Positions 41,914-51,327 of a stretch of 64,000 nucleotides of DNA are shown here, piece by piece. Location of the stretch: assembly GCF_017310505.1 (NCBI RefSeq), contig NZ_CP065957.1:248001-312000 (forward strand). Direction: 5' to 3'. A model generated the notes under the pieces. That model did no database searches, had not been told where the DNA came from, and saw only the letters and a program-made list of their open reading frames with translations. The stretch's first letter is position 1. Every line of letters starts with the position of its first letter. The translations under genes and the position numbers were made by a program. This DNA is from Methylacidiphilum caldifontis (GTDB lineage: Bacteria; Verrucomicrobiota; Verrucomicrobiia; Methylacidiphilales; Methylacidiphilaceae).

Positions 41914-43590
41914 TTAGCTTTTCTTTTTAGATTCACCAGGCCGATAGTCTTCTTCAGCCTTACTAAAAGCATCTTCGAGAGAACCTAACTCTTCGGCCGG
42001 TCTACTGAACTCCATCCGTTCTCTTTCTTTTTCAAGCTGTTCAGCCGTATAATTAAGGGCTTTGATCGATAGACCAATTCGGCGCTCTTCTTTATCAATT
42101 TTAATAATCCTGGCACTAACCTCCTGCCCCACTTTCAACACATCTTTGACTTTAGCTACCCGTTCCGCACTGATCTGGGAGATGTGCACAAGGCCATCGA
42201 TCTCATCGGCAAGCTGAATAAAAGCTCCAAAACTGGCTATTTTACTGACTTTTCCACTTACCACATCTCCCACCTTGTATTTCTTTTCAATCTCTTTCCA
42301 TGGATCTTCGGTTAACTGTTTGATTCCAAGAAGGATCTTTTGATTCGTTTTATCTATCTCCAACACTTTCGCCTCGATCTGTTCCCCTTTTTTCAGAACT
42401 TCTGAAGGATGGTTAATTTTTCTGGTCCAGGAGAGGTCATTAACATGGATAAATCCATCTAGCCCATTTTCCAATTCGATATAAGCCCCATAGGCTGAAA
42501 AATTCTTGACCTTGCCTTTAATAAGAGAACCAGGTGGATAAGTTTCAGAAGCTTTTTCCCAGGGATTTACTTCCAAGGCTTTCAGACTCAAGGAAAGTTT
42601 CTGTTCTTCTTTATTTAAGTCCAGAACAACCGCCTCGACTTCCTGCCCCATGGAAAGCACTTCGTTAGGCCTGGTTATTTTTTGAGTCCAGGATATTTCA
42701 GAAATATGGATTAACCCCTCTATACCGGGTTCAAGTTCTATAAACGCTCCATAAGGAGCCAAATTAACAACCTTTCCTTTGACCTTAGTTCCTACAGGAT
42801 ACTTTTCTTCTATTTTTTCCCACGGATTAGGAGTTTTTTGTTTGAGTCCTAGGGAAACCCTTTCCTTCTCCCTGTCTACATCGATAACGACTACTTCGAT
42901 CTGCTGTCCCACTTTGAGAATCTCTGAAGGATGATTAATTCTTCCCCAACTCATGTCCGTAATATGGATAAGACCGTCTATCCCATCCAAATCAATGAAA
43001 GCTCCAAAATCGGTGACATTTTTAACCACACCCTTAACAAGATCTCCCACATTAACTTTCTCTAAAAATTGAAGTCGCTTTTGATTTCTTTCTGCTTCTA
43101 CAATCTCCCTTCTCGATAACACTACATTTTTTCTTTCTTCACTGATTTTTACGATCTTACAAGTCAGTGTTGCCCCTTCATATTCTTTCAAATTTTTGGG
43201 GGGCACAATATCGATCTGAGAAGCAGGTAAAAAGGCTTCTACCCCAATATTCAACATTAATCCCCCTTTGACCACCTGTTTCACCTTACCGGTAATCGTC
43301 CCTCCTTCTTCAAAAGTTTTCAGAATTTTATCCCAATTCTGTTTTTGTGCAGCTTTTTGCCTGGAAAGAACAACCATCCCCTCTTCATTTTCTAAACTCT
43401 CAAGTAAAACTTCAACTTCTTGCCCTATCTGTACAGAATCGGGTTCTTCAAACTCACTTAATGGAACTATCCCTTCGGATTTATATCCAATATCTATCAC
43501 CGCTTCCTTAGGGGTTTTGTCCACAACTATACCTTTGACAATATTTCCCTCAACAAAATCTGGGATCGATGCTAAAGTCATTTCCGCCAT
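41914..43590 (-). CDS. rpsA: 30S ribosomal protein S1
   Basis: This 558-residue protein has six S1 RNA-binding repeats (~13-80, 98-162, 183-251, 268-338, 355-425, 442-510), each with the 'GxV..V...GAFIxL..G..GLIHIS' pattern, for example 'GVVKNVTDFGAFIDLDGIDGLIHI'. It recruits mRNA to the ribosome. Length and repeat number match the standard long form. A good ribosome site (GAGGAG) precedes ATG 43590. Confidence 0.95.
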   Translation of the reverse strand: MAEMTLASIPDFVEGNIVKGIVVDKTPKEAVIDIGYKSEGIVPLSEFEEPDSVQIGQEVEVLLESLENEEGMVVLSRQKAAQKQNWDKILKTFEEGGTITGKVKQVVKGGLMLNIGVEAFLPASQIDIVPPKNLKEYEGATLTCKIVKISEERKNVVLSRREIVEAERNQKRLQFLEKVNVGDLVKGVVKNVTDFGAFIDLDGIDGLIHITDMSWGRINHPSEILKVGQQIEVVVIDVDREKERVSLGLKQKTPNPWEKIEEKYPVGTKVKGKVVNLAPYGAFIELEPGIEGLIHISEISWTQKITRPNEVLSMGQEVEAVVLDLNKEEQKLSLSLKALEVNPWEKASETYPPGSLIKGKVKNFSAYGAYIELENGLDGFIHVNDLSWTRKINHPSEVLKKGEQIEAKVLEIDKTNQKILLGIKQLTEDPWKEIEKKYKVGDVVSGKVSKIASFGAFIQLADEIDGLVHISQISAERVAKVKDVLKVGQEVSARIIKIDKEERRIGLSIKALNYTAEQLEKERERMEFSRPAEELGSLEDAFSKAEEDYRPGESKKKS

Positions 43591-43712
43591 TGTTTCTCCT
43601 CTTTTCTTTTTTAAGTTCCAGTGTAGCTTTTGAAAAAATAATCTCTCTACATTCTACAAAAAGGGAATACTGATGAAACAACACATTGAATTTGCGGATA
43701 GAGTCAAAAAAA

Positions 43713-43853
43713 TCAAGAGAATGGATCTGCCTTTTTCTCCCTTATACATTTATCACATCCACAACCGCCGGCTCCCTTTTTTTTATAAACCTTTATTAAA
43801 TATGCTAAAGCTAAAAACACAATAATAACCGTTACAATACTTTGCCAATTCAT
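43713..43853 (-). CDS. FeoB-associated Cys-rich membrane protein (46 residues)
   Basis: It is too short for usual ORF lists: M-N-W-Q-S, one span ('IVTVIIVFLALAYLIKVY'), then a basic stretch and 'GCGCDKC'. This matches the small FeoB-associated Cys-rich protein family found directly downstream of feoB. The Cys cluster probably binds iron during export of Fe2+ from FeoB; the role is unproven. The gene begins 32 bases after the feoB stop. Confidence 0.75.
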   Translation of the reverse strand: MNWQSIVTVIIVFLALAYLIKVYKKKGAGGCGCDKCIREKKADPFS

Positions 43854-43885
43854 TCAAAATTTCCCACCTAATATCCAATATTTAT

Positions 43886-46003
43886 TTAGCTAAAACCTAA
43901 TAATAAACCTAATTGATAAAATATAAAAGAACAAATATAAGCAAAGGAAGTCATATAGGCAAATTGAAATGCTGCCCATTTCCATGAGCCAGTCTCCCTT
44001 CTCACTACGGCTACCGTACTCAAACATTGCAAGGAAAAAGCAAAATAAATCATCAAGGAAAGGCAACTTAAGGGGCTAAATACCTTTCTGCCGTCGGGCC
44101 ACAAGTCGTTACTCATAGCCTGAGTTAAAGGGAGAATATCTTCCTTGGTTTCCTCCCCAGTGTAGATTATTCCCATGGTACTGACAAACATTTCTCTTGC
44201 AGCCTGAGCACTTAACAAACCTACCCCAATCTTCCAATTAAATCCCAAAGGTTTAATGACCGGTTCTATGAAATGACCGATGTTTGCTGCAAAACTATGA
44301 GCAAGAGCTTGGGAAGAACTTTCCCCTTGAAGCCTAGGATGAGAGGTAAGAAACCATAGCAAAATGGAAACTGAAACGATAATCGTTCCCGCTCTTTTAA
44401 GAAAAGCTAAAGATCGCTCATACATCTGTAAACCGATAGATTTAATCGAAGGCCTTCGGTAAGGAGGAAGTTCTAAAAGCAAAAAAGGGCGTCTGCCTTT
44501 AAAAAAAGTATTTTTAAAAACCCAAGCGAAGAAAAATGCACCCCCAATACCCAAAAAATAAAGGAAGAAAATAGTCAGAGAACTCCATAGCACAGGATGA
44601 GCACTTCCAGAAAAGAGTATTCCACACATCAACACATAAACAGGCAATCGAGCCGAACAACTTGCAAAAGGAGCAATAAGTATAGTCAAAAGCCTATCCT
44701 TGGGATTATCAATGGTTCTTGCAGAAAGTATTCCTGGAATCGCACAGGCATGACTACTTAGTATAGGCAAAAAGGATTTTCCATGAAGACCAACGGCATT
44801 CATGAGTTTGTCCATCAAGAAGGCAGCCCTAGCCATATAGCCCGTGTCTTCTAAAAGACCGATAAAGAAAAATAGGACCAATATTTGGGGTAAAAACACA
44901 ACCACATTGCCAACTCCCCCAATAATTCCTTGGCAAATAAGATCTCTCAACTCTCCAGGAGGAAAAAATTCTTGGAATTTCTGAGCGATTTTTCTGATAC
45001 TCTCGTCAATCCAATCTTTAGGATAAGATCCCATGCCAAAAACGGCCAGAAACATCAGTCCCATAGCTAAAGAAAAAATCAACCATCCCCAAAAGGGATG
45101 AGCCACATAGCGATCGATCATATCACTAAACCCCCTCGATAGCTGCCCACCTTTCTTGACAGTTCCTTTGAGCAGATTTTGAAGGGCATTATATCTTTTC
45201 CTTACAACAAGATCTCTCCAGCTCGGATTGATTTTCTCGATTTTTTCTTGGGATGATTTTACGGTTTCAGCTAGAAAATCGAGCTGAAATAACTTGGCCG
45301 CTTCTACGGGATCTGGAGAAATCAAAATCAAAACGAGGACCATCCTTTCAACTGGTTTTCTGTTGTGCAACTGAAGAAGGCCTTCTAAGATTACAATTTC
45401 TTCTTCTATAAAATCAGGATAATTCAAAACAAAGGGCTTCGAACGCGCCATCTCTTTTGTTAATACGGTCTTTAAGGGCACAGTGCCGCTCTTTGTATTA
45501 GCTTGACAGGGAACCACCGGACAGTTAAGCCGCTGAGAAAGAGCCTTGAAATCAACCTCCCATCCCTTGGCTGCAAGTTCATCGATCATATTAAGAGCCA
45601 CGATTACGGGAATGTCTAGTTCAAGGATCTGACTGACAAGATAAAGACTTCTTTCGAGGTTTGTTGCATCTACAATGCAGATAACCGCATCGGGTTTAGG
45701 AGTATCTTCCCTTAGTCCCAAAAGAACTTCGGTGGTTATTTTTTCGTCTGGGGAGTTGGGCAGAAGGCTATAAGTTCCAGGAAGATCGATCAGTTGACAC
45801 TTTTCTCCATGCAAGTTATAAAAAAATCCGACTTTTTTTTCGATAGTGACTCCAGGATAATTGGCAATTTTTTGTCTTAATCCCGTCAACGCATTAAAAA
45901 GAGTTGTTTTCCCGCAATTAGGATTACCTACAAGGGCGAAGGTAAAAGGCTTACTTGCCGATTTAGTATTAAATGCATTCTCGTCTTTTTTCAACAAAGC
46001 CAT
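43886..46003 (-). CDS. feoB: Ferrous iron transport protein B
   Basis: This 705-residue protein has an N-terminal GTPase (G1 'GNPNCGKTTLFN' ~26-37, G3 'DLPGTYSL', G4 'NMID'), a helical GDI-like spacer, and a polytopic membrane channel ('GLLEDTGYMARAAFLMDKLM', 'SSHACAIPGILSARTI' with the Cys-containing pore motif). It imports Fe2+. The acidophilic lifestyle, with soluble Fe2+, fits. FeoA lies just upstream. Confidence 0.93.
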   Translation of the reverse strand: MALLKKDENAFNTKSASKPFTFALVGNPNCGKTTLFNALTGLRQKIANYPGVTIEKKVGFFYNLHGEKCQLIDLPGTYSLLPNSPDEKITTEVLLGLREDTPKPDAVICIVDATNLERSLYLVSQILELDIPVIVALNMIDELAAKGWEVDFKALSQRLNCPVVPCQANTKSGTVPLKTVLTKEMARSKPFVLNYPDFIEEEIVILEGLLQLHNRKPVERMVLVLILISPDPVEAAKLFQLDFLAETVKSSQEKIEKINPSWRDLVVRKRYNALQNLLKGTVKKGGQLSRGFSDMIDRYVAHPFWGWLIFSLAMGLMFLAVFGMGSYPKDWIDESIRKIAQKFQEFFPPGELRDLICQGIIGGVGNVVVFLPQILVLFFFIGLLEDTGYMARAAFLMDKLMNAVGLHGKSFLPILSSHACAIPGILSARTIDNPKDRLLTILIAPFASCSARLPVYVLMCGILFSGSAHPVLWSSLTIFFLYFLGIGGAFFFAWVFKNTFFKGRRPFLLLELPPYRRPSIKSIGLQMYERSLAFLKRAGTIIVSVSILLWFLTSHPRLQGESSSQALAHSFAANIGHFIEPVIKPLGFNWKIGVGLLSAQAAREMFVSTMGIIYTGEETKEDILPLTQAMSNDLWPDGRKVFSPLSCLSLMIYFAFSLQCLSTVAVVRRETGSWKWAAFQFAYMTSFAYICSFIFYQLGLLLGFS

Positions 46004-46070
46004 AGAAATAATTCATGAATTAATAAGTAAAAATTTTTTAATGGTTGCATTTGGAATATCAACAGACTCC

Positions 46071-46346
46071 CTACAGTGCTGAATCCTTCTTAGCCGCGGT
46101 AACAAAAATTCTTTTGGCTAACCACTTGTTTAATCCCAACTTTGAACCACAAACAAGGCACACAGTCATCGCTCCATGTGCTATCTTGACCACTTCAGCT
46201 TTTTCACAAAAACCCAACTCTCTTAACCGGTGGCATTCTACCGCATTTCCTTCTATAGAATGGACATAAAAGATAGAACCGACTCGAGCTTCGGCCAAAG
46301 AAATTGCACTTTTTCGTTCAGCCTTTCCGTTTTTCTTCACAATCAT
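46071..46346 (-). CDS. feoA: Ferrous iron transport protein A (SH3-like)
   Basis: This 91-residue protein has the FeoA SH3-type fold: 'LAEARVGSIFYVHSIEGNAVECHRLRELGFCEKAEVVKIAHGAMTVCLVCGSKLGLNKWLAKRI' spans ~16-82. It modulates FeoB. 67 bases separate it from feoB on the same strand. The short upstream gap to plsC suggests one run. Confidence 0.87.
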   Translation of the reverse strand: MIVKKNGKAERKSAISLAEARVGSIFYVHSIEGNAVECHRLRELGFCEKAEVVKIAHGAMTVCLVCGSKLGLNKWLAKRIFVTAAKKDSAL

Positions 46347-46378
46347 GAAATTATAGTACTAATATTGTAAATTTTTAT

Positions 46379-47026
46379 TTACACAAGCAAATCCTTTTGA
46401 GCCATTCCCAATTTATAATCAATATTGAGAGAAGCAATTTTGCTTATCATCTCATCGGCCACACTCTGATAATAGGCTTTTTTAGAAAGTCCAGCAGGAC
46501 AGTCTATTGGCTTATAAGCCTGGCCTATAACAACCCTGATCGGATAAGGCTTGGGAAACTTTGCTGTCCTTGGAAAAGCCTCAAAAGAGCCAAATATTCT
46601 AAGGGGCAGTATCGGCACTTTAGCTTTTACAGCGATGTAGCCTACCCCAGGAGCAGCTTTTTGTAATGCCCCAGATGGACTCCTTGTCCCCTCTGGGAAG
46701 ATGAGAATGGATTTTCCCTTTTCAAAAAGATCCAAAATCAACTTGAAAGAACCCACTTCAGGCTTATCTCGGTCTAAGGGAATGGTATTTAAATAACTGA
46801 TGAGTTTTCCAAAGACTTGATGATTAAAAAGGGTTTTTCGGCCAACAAAATAGATCTCTTTTTTAAAAGCACATCCTACAATTGGGGGATCAAGATAGCT
46901 ACAATGATTGGCTACGATCAACACGGGGTAGGAAGGAATGTTTTGTTGGCCATAAACTTTAAAATCGCAAAAAAGCTTTAAAAACCCCAAAGTCAAAGCT
47001 CGAGCAATAGCGTAACCTTTTTTCAC
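46379..47026 (-). CDS. plsC: 1-acyl-glycerol-3-phosphate acyltransferase
   Basis: This 215-residue protein has the acyltransferase H-x4-D motif 'NHCSYLDPP' (~35-43) and the phosphate-binding 'FPEGTRS' (~110-116), with an N-terminal hydrophobic helix. It makes phosphatidic acid. It follows the cytidylate kinase part of aroA-cmk, as in the common cmk-plsC gene pair, with feoAB placed between it and rpsA. Confidence 0.88.
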   Translation of the reverse strand: MKKGYAIARALTLGFLKLFCDFKVYGQQNIPSYPVLIVANHCSYLDPPIVGCAFKKEIYFVGRKTLFNHQVFGKLISYLNTIPLDRDKPEVGSFKLILDLFEKGKSILIFPEGTRSPSGALQKAAPGVGYIAVKAKVPILPLRIFGSFEAFPRTAKFPKPYPIRVVIGQAYKPIDCPAGLSKKAYYQSVADEMISKIASLNIDYKLGMAQKDLLV

Positions 47027-47083
47027 AACTGATCAGCCTGTCCAAAAAAAAGAGAAAGCTAAAGAGAAAAATTATATAAAATT

Positions 47084-49162
47084 TTATGCTTTTGATTTTG
47101 TTATGGGTAATCCCTTTTTCCAGAGAACATCGAGAATTTTGTCTACTACCTTTTCAATAGAAAGCTTTGTAGTGTCTAACCTTACCGCATCGGCAGGACA
47201 AAGAAGTGGAGCTGAACTTCTTGATTGATCCAACCTATCCCTTTTCTCCACATCATCCTTTTCTCCCTGTTTTTCTCTCCTTTTTTCCCTTTCTTCCAAC
47301 TGTGCATCAAGGAAAAACTTGTAGGGGCTTTCAGGGAAGACGACCGATCCCATATCTCTTCCTTCTACGACCAGCGGGGTTTGGTAGGCAAGTTCTCTTT
47401 GAAAGGGCAACAACCACTCCCTGATTCTCGCATAAGAAGCAACAATCGAAACTGCTGCATTGACTTCGGCCGATCGTAGGTCAGTTTTTTCGTCTGGCAC
47501 CCTCTCGTCCAGAATAACTGTGGCTTTGTAAAAAGAATCTATTTTTTGGATAGCGCATCGCAGTTTTAATCTACTGCAAGCTTCAACAACCTTTTCTTCA
47601 TCATGAACGTCATAGCCCAGAGATAAAATTCTCCAGGTCACTGCTCGATAAAGAGCCCCCGTATTGAAATAGGTAAATCCCAAGGCTTTGGCGATCTCTT
47701 GGGCTACGGTGCTTTTTCCAGAAGCCGTAGTACCATCAATGGTAATGACGGGATAAGGAATCTCTTTTTTCTTCACCGGCTCTAATTTATCGGCCCCCGT
47801 CAACCTTTCTATAAAGCCTCTGATTTTTTTGTTAGGCTCCTCAATCCAGTCTTTAGAAAAAGAATGGGTTAACGCATTTAAGTCTTGCTCAAAACCAGGA
47901 TATGAAGTGCTGATGCAATCAACATCATCAATCCTTGAAGCTCTGCTTGCTCTCAGGGCCAATATAGCGAAAGCCATAGCGATGCGGTGATCCCCAAAGC
48001 TTTCGACTCTGGCAGGTTGCACAAAATCCCTTCCTTGAATTCTCATCCCATCAACAAGCTCTTCAACCTCTACTCCAAATGCTCTCAAGTTAGTGACAAT
48101 GGCTTTGATCCTATCTGTTTCTTTAACTCTCAGCTCCTGGGCATTCCTTATTTCTGTAACACCTTCGGCTAAAGCTCCAACAACCGCCAAAATGGGAAGT
48201 TCATCGATAACCCCCACGATCTCATCCCCTTCAATCACCGTCCCTTTTAATTTATTTCCCCGAATCCAGAGACTGCCTATAGGCTCTCCTTTCATATCAG
48301 ATTCCACAAACTCCTCTATTTGCGCACCCATTCTCAAAAGAATTTTAATAAGCCCCGTACGCGTAGGGTTTAGTCCCACAGATCGCACCCTTAGTTCCGA
48401 GTTTGGCAGAGCAGCAGCAGCTCCAATCCAAAAAGCAGCTGAAGAAAAATCTCCAGGAACGACGATATCCGCTGATTCCAATTTCATTCCTCCATGAAGA
48501 ACAATATGCCCATTTTCCCTAAGAGTACGCACCCCAAATTGCTCGAATAGCCTTTCGGTATGATCACGACTCGGTACAGACTCGATAACCCGCGTAATTC
48601 CAGAAGCAAAGAGCCCAGCAAAAAGGATACAAGACTTAACTTGGGCACTTGGGATCGGCAACTTATACTCAATGCCTTTAAGTGAGGAAGGCTCAATAAA
48701 AAGAGGTGGAGTATTTCCTTCTCCCTCTGCACGAATTTTAGCTCCCATTAAACGGAGAGGTTCAATAATTCGATGCATCGGTCTTCGGGATAGGGATCGG
48801 TCTCCAACAAGTCTAGAATAAAAGGGTTGGGCAGAAAGAATACCTGCCAAGAGTCTCATCATTGTTCCCGAATTACCACAATCGAGAGCTTCAAAGGGTG
48901 GGTCAAGTATTCCTGATTTTCCTTCGACAAAGAGGGTGGTTTTACCCTCTTTTTCAACCCTTACTCCCATTGCTTCAAAAGCCTTAAGCGTACAAAGGCA
49001 ATCTTCGGAGGGAAGAAAATGACGTATCTTACTTTTGCCCCTAGCCAAAGAGGCGAGCATAATGGCCCTATGACTTATACTTTTGTCTCCAGGAACCTCT
49101 ATTTCTCCTTTAATTACAGGACAGGGCTCTACTATTAAATAGGAAGGTGTACCAGAAGCCAT
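47084..49162 (-). CDS. aroA-cmk: Fused EPSP synthase and cytidylate kinase
   Basis: This 692-residue protein joins two enzymes. Residues ~1-440 are 5-enolpyruvylshikimate-3-phosphate synthase ('PGDKSISHRAIMLA' ~24, 'DCGNSGTMMRLLAG', 'FGDHRIAMAFAILA'). Residues ~468-690 are CMP kinase, with P-loop 'DGTTASGKSTVAQEIA' and the 'VVEGRDMGSVVFP' nucleotide-site motif. The first serves aromatic amino acid synthesis and the second pyrimidine salvage; no shared pathway explains the fusion beyond gene order. Such fusions occur in other bacteria. Confidence 0.93.
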   Translation of the reverse strand: MASGTPSYLIVEPCPVIKGEIEVPGDKSISHRAIMLASLARGKSKIRHFLPSEDCLCTLKAFEAMGVRVEKEGKTTLFVEGKSGILDPPFEALDCGNSGTMMRLLAGILSAQPFYSRLVGDRSLSRRPMHRIIEPLRLMGAKIRAEGEGNTPPLFIEPSSLKGIEYKLPIPSAQVKSCILFAGLFASGITRVIESVPSRDHTERLFEQFGVRTLRENGHIVLHGGMKLESADIVVPGDFSSAAFWIGAAAALPNSELRVRSVGLNPTRTGLIKILLRMGAQIEEFVESDMKGEPIGSLWIRGNKLKGTVIEGDEIVGVIDELPILAVVGALAEGVTEIRNAQELRVKETDRIKAIVTNLRAFGVEVEELVDGMRIQGRDFVQPARVESFGDHRIAMAFAILALRASRASRIDDVDCISTSYPGFEQDLNALTHSFSKDWIEEPNKKIRGFIERLTGADKLEPVKKKEIPYPVITIDGTTASGKSTVAQEIAKALGFTYFNTGALYRAVTWRILSLGYDVHDEEKVVEACSRLKLRCAIQKIDSFYKATVILDERVPDEKTDLRSAEVNAAVSIVASYARIREWLLPFQRELAYQTPLVVEGRDMGSVVFPESPYKFFLDAQLEEREKRREKQGEKDDVEKRDRLDQSRSSAPLLCPADAVRLDTTKLSIEKVVDKILDVLWKKGLPITKSKA

Positions 49163-49169
49163 CGTTAAT

Positions 49170-49226
49170 CCCTACTCTTTTTCATTCAATGAGCTTGTGT
49201 TAGATAGTTAGCCACAAAGAGTAGGG
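49170..49226 (-). promoter_or_regulatory. Stem-loop between sucD and aroA-cmk
   Basis: CCCTACTCTTT (49170-49180) and AAAGAGTAGGG (49216-49226) form a perfect 11-bp stem with a 35-base loop. It starts just after the sucD stop, and its 3' arm contains the GTAGGG that would be the aroA-cmk ribosome site. No T tract follows, so it is not a simple terminator; it may attenuate translation or protect sucCD mRNA. Confidence 0.5.
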
Positions 49227-49227
49227 T

Positions 49228-50127
49228 TTACAAAATCATTTTTTTTAAATTCCACTGCTCAATCGCCTCATAAACTCCTTTACCTATTTCAGAAACTGAA
49301 GGGATTACTTTTATACCTGCCTCCCTAAAGGCTTCAAGTTTAGCCTCTACCGTTCCGGATTGGCCAAGAATAATCGCTCCGGCATGTCCCATTCTTTTTC
49401 CCGATGGAGCTGTCAGTCCCGCCACAAAAGCAGCTACAGGTTTTTTGGGATTTTCCTTAATCCACTGTGCGGCTTGCTGCTCTTCCATACCCCCAATTTC
49501 CCCAATAATAAGCACAGCTTCCGTTTGAGGATCTTCCCAGAACATTTCAACGACTTCCCTAATAGACAAACCATGAATAGGATCTCCCCCTATCCCCACA
49601 CAACTACTCTGCCCTAAGCCCAACCGGCTAATCTGCCATACCGCTTCATAAGTTAAAGTGCCGCTTCGAGAGACAATCCCTACTTTTCCTGGTCTATGGA
49701 TATATCCAGGCATTATTCCCGCTTTGGACTCTCCAGGCGTAATCACTCCAGGACAGTTGGGACCCACAAGTTTTATTTTTCTTGGAGATATCCATCTTTT
49801 AACTTTTGCCATGTCCTGCAGGGGTATGCCTTCGGTAATGCAAATGATCAGGTCCATTTGAGAGCTGACCGCTTCCATAATCGCGTCAACCGCAAATGGA
49901 GCGGGCACAAAAATGAGAGAAACATTACAACCGGTCTTTTCTTTAGCTTCTTTAAGTGTATCAAAAAGAGGAACAACCTGATCAAAAACCCCTCCCCCTT
50001 TACCCGGTGTTATGCCCGCTGTGATCTTTGTCCCATATTCCATGCATAGCCGCGCATGAAAACTCCCGTACTTACCCGTAATGCCTTGAACGGCCACTCT
50101 ATCTGTTTTTTTAAGTAAAATAGCCAT
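49228..50127 (-). CDS. sucD: Succinyl-CoA ligase alpha subunit
   Basis: This 299-residue protein has a CoA-binding domain ('GITGKYGSFHARLCMEYGT'), 'GPNCPGVITPGE', and the phosphohistidine loop 'GKRMGHAGAIILG' (~His 246). With SucC it interconverts succinyl-CoA and succinate in the TCA cycle with NTP formation. sucC ends 5 bases upstream. Confidence 0.94.
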   Translation of the reverse strand: MAILLKKTDRVAVQGITGKYGSFHARLCMEYGTKITAGITPGKGGGVFDQVVPLFDTLKEAKEKTGCNVSLIFVPAPFAVDAIMEAVSSQMDLIICITEGIPLQDMAKVKRWISPRKIKLVGPNCPGVITPGESKAGIMPGYIHRPGKVGIVSRSGTLTYEAVWQISRLGLGQSSCVGIGGDPIHGLSIREVVEMFWEDPQTEAVLIIGEIGGMEEQQAAQWIKENPKKPVAAFVAGLTAPSGKRMGHAGAIILGQSGTVEAKLEAFREAGIKVIPSVSEIGKGVYEAIEQWNLKKMIL

Positions 50128-50132
50128 AAGAG

Positions 50133-51317
50133 TTACTTTTCAACAAGATTAACCGCTTTTTTTGCCGCCTCCTCGAGATCTTCAGCAAAGACATATTGAA
50201 GAGAAGATTTTTCTAATATCTCTTTGCCTTCCTTAACCCGAGTTCCCTCTAGTCTAATGACCAGAGGAACATGGAGCGGCTGTTTTTTTGTTGCCTCTAC
50301 AATAGCTTCTGCAATAAGATCGCAGCGCATAATGCCGCCAAAAATATTGATCAAAATAACCTTCAAGTTGGGATGAGACAATAAAACCCGAAAAGCCTTT
50401 TCCACTTGGTTTTGATCTGCCCCTCCCCCAACATCTAGGAAATTAGCGGGCCTGCCGCCGAAACGAGCAAGAATATCCATCGTGGCCATGGCTAGCCCTG
50501 CCCCGTTAACTAGGCATCCAATCTGTCCATCCAATCCCACGTAATTGACCCCATGGCTCAGGGCTTCTAATTCTTGAGAATCGTATACGGTTTCAAATCG
50601 GTAAGTTGAAAGCCCATCATGGCGAAAAAGACTATTATCATCGATAGAGATCTTGGCATCCAATGCCCAAAACCGATTTTCCCTATCAATAGCCAATGGA
50701 TTAATTTCGCAGAGCGTGGCATCGTGCTTTATAAAAGCTTGAAAAAGAGATTTGAGGATTTTTGAAAAATCAACCAGACTCTTACTCTTAAAGCCAAGCT
50801 GCGCTCCAAATTCTCGCAATTGAAAATCCCATAACGGCTGGTCCAGTAAAAAAGTCTTTTTAACAAAAGCTTGAGGGTTTTCCAGGGCGATCCTTTCAAT
50901 CTCAACACCACCCAAACGACTTCCCATCACCCAGATAGCCGCTTCACTATAGCTATAGGTTAAGGAAAGATAGATCTCTTCGACAATGTTAACCGATTCA
51001 GTAACGATTACTTTTCTTACCGGTTGACCTACTGGACCCGTCTGCGCTGTGACAAGAATTCCTCCTAACATTTTTGCAGCTACTTCTCTTACTTCCTCCG
51101 TAGTCTTGCAAATTTTAACCCCTCCTTCATATCCATCGGCAAATCTCCCTTTTCCCCTTCCTCCTGCCGCTATCTGTGCCTTAACCACAAGAGGAGTTTT
51201 ATTAAGTTTTACAGCAACATCAAAAGCTTCATCAGGACTGGATGCAACCCCAAATTGGGGAACAGGCACTCCTTCCCTGGCCAAAATCTCTTTTGCAACG
51301 TATTCCAATAAGTTCAT
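50133..51317 (-). CDS. sucC: Succinyl-CoA ligase beta subunit
   Basis: This 394-residue ATP-grasp protein has 'LVVKAQIAAGGRGKGRF' (~41-57), 'EINPLAIDRENRFWALDAKISIDDN', 'GLAMATMDIL' and 'FLDVGGGADQNQVEKAF', and 'INIFGGIMRCDLIAEAI'. It binds NTP and forms the heterotetramer with SucD. It starts only 10 bases after the unknown ATP-grasp-like gene, suggesting cotranscription. Confidence 0.94.
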   Translation of the reverse strand: MNLLEYVAKEILAREGVPVPQFGVASSPDEAFDVAVKLNKTPLVVKAQIAAGGRGKGRFADGYEGGVKICKTTEEVREVAAKMLGGILVTAQTGPVGQPVRKVIVTESVNIVEEIYLSLTYSYSEAAIWVMGSRLGGVEIERIALENPQAFVKKTFLLDQPLWDFQLREFGAQLGFKSKSLVDFSKILKSLFQAFIKHDATLCEINPLAIDRENRFWALDAKISIDDNSLFRHDGLSTYRFETVYDSQELEALSHGVNYVGLDGQIGCLVNGAGLAMATMDILARFGGRPANFLDVGGGADQNQVEKAFRVLLSHPNLKVILINIFGGIMRCDLIAEAIVEATKKQPLHVPLVIRLEGTRVKEGKEILEKSSLQYVFAEDLEEAAKKAVNLVEK

Positions 51318-51327
51318 AAAAGCATTC

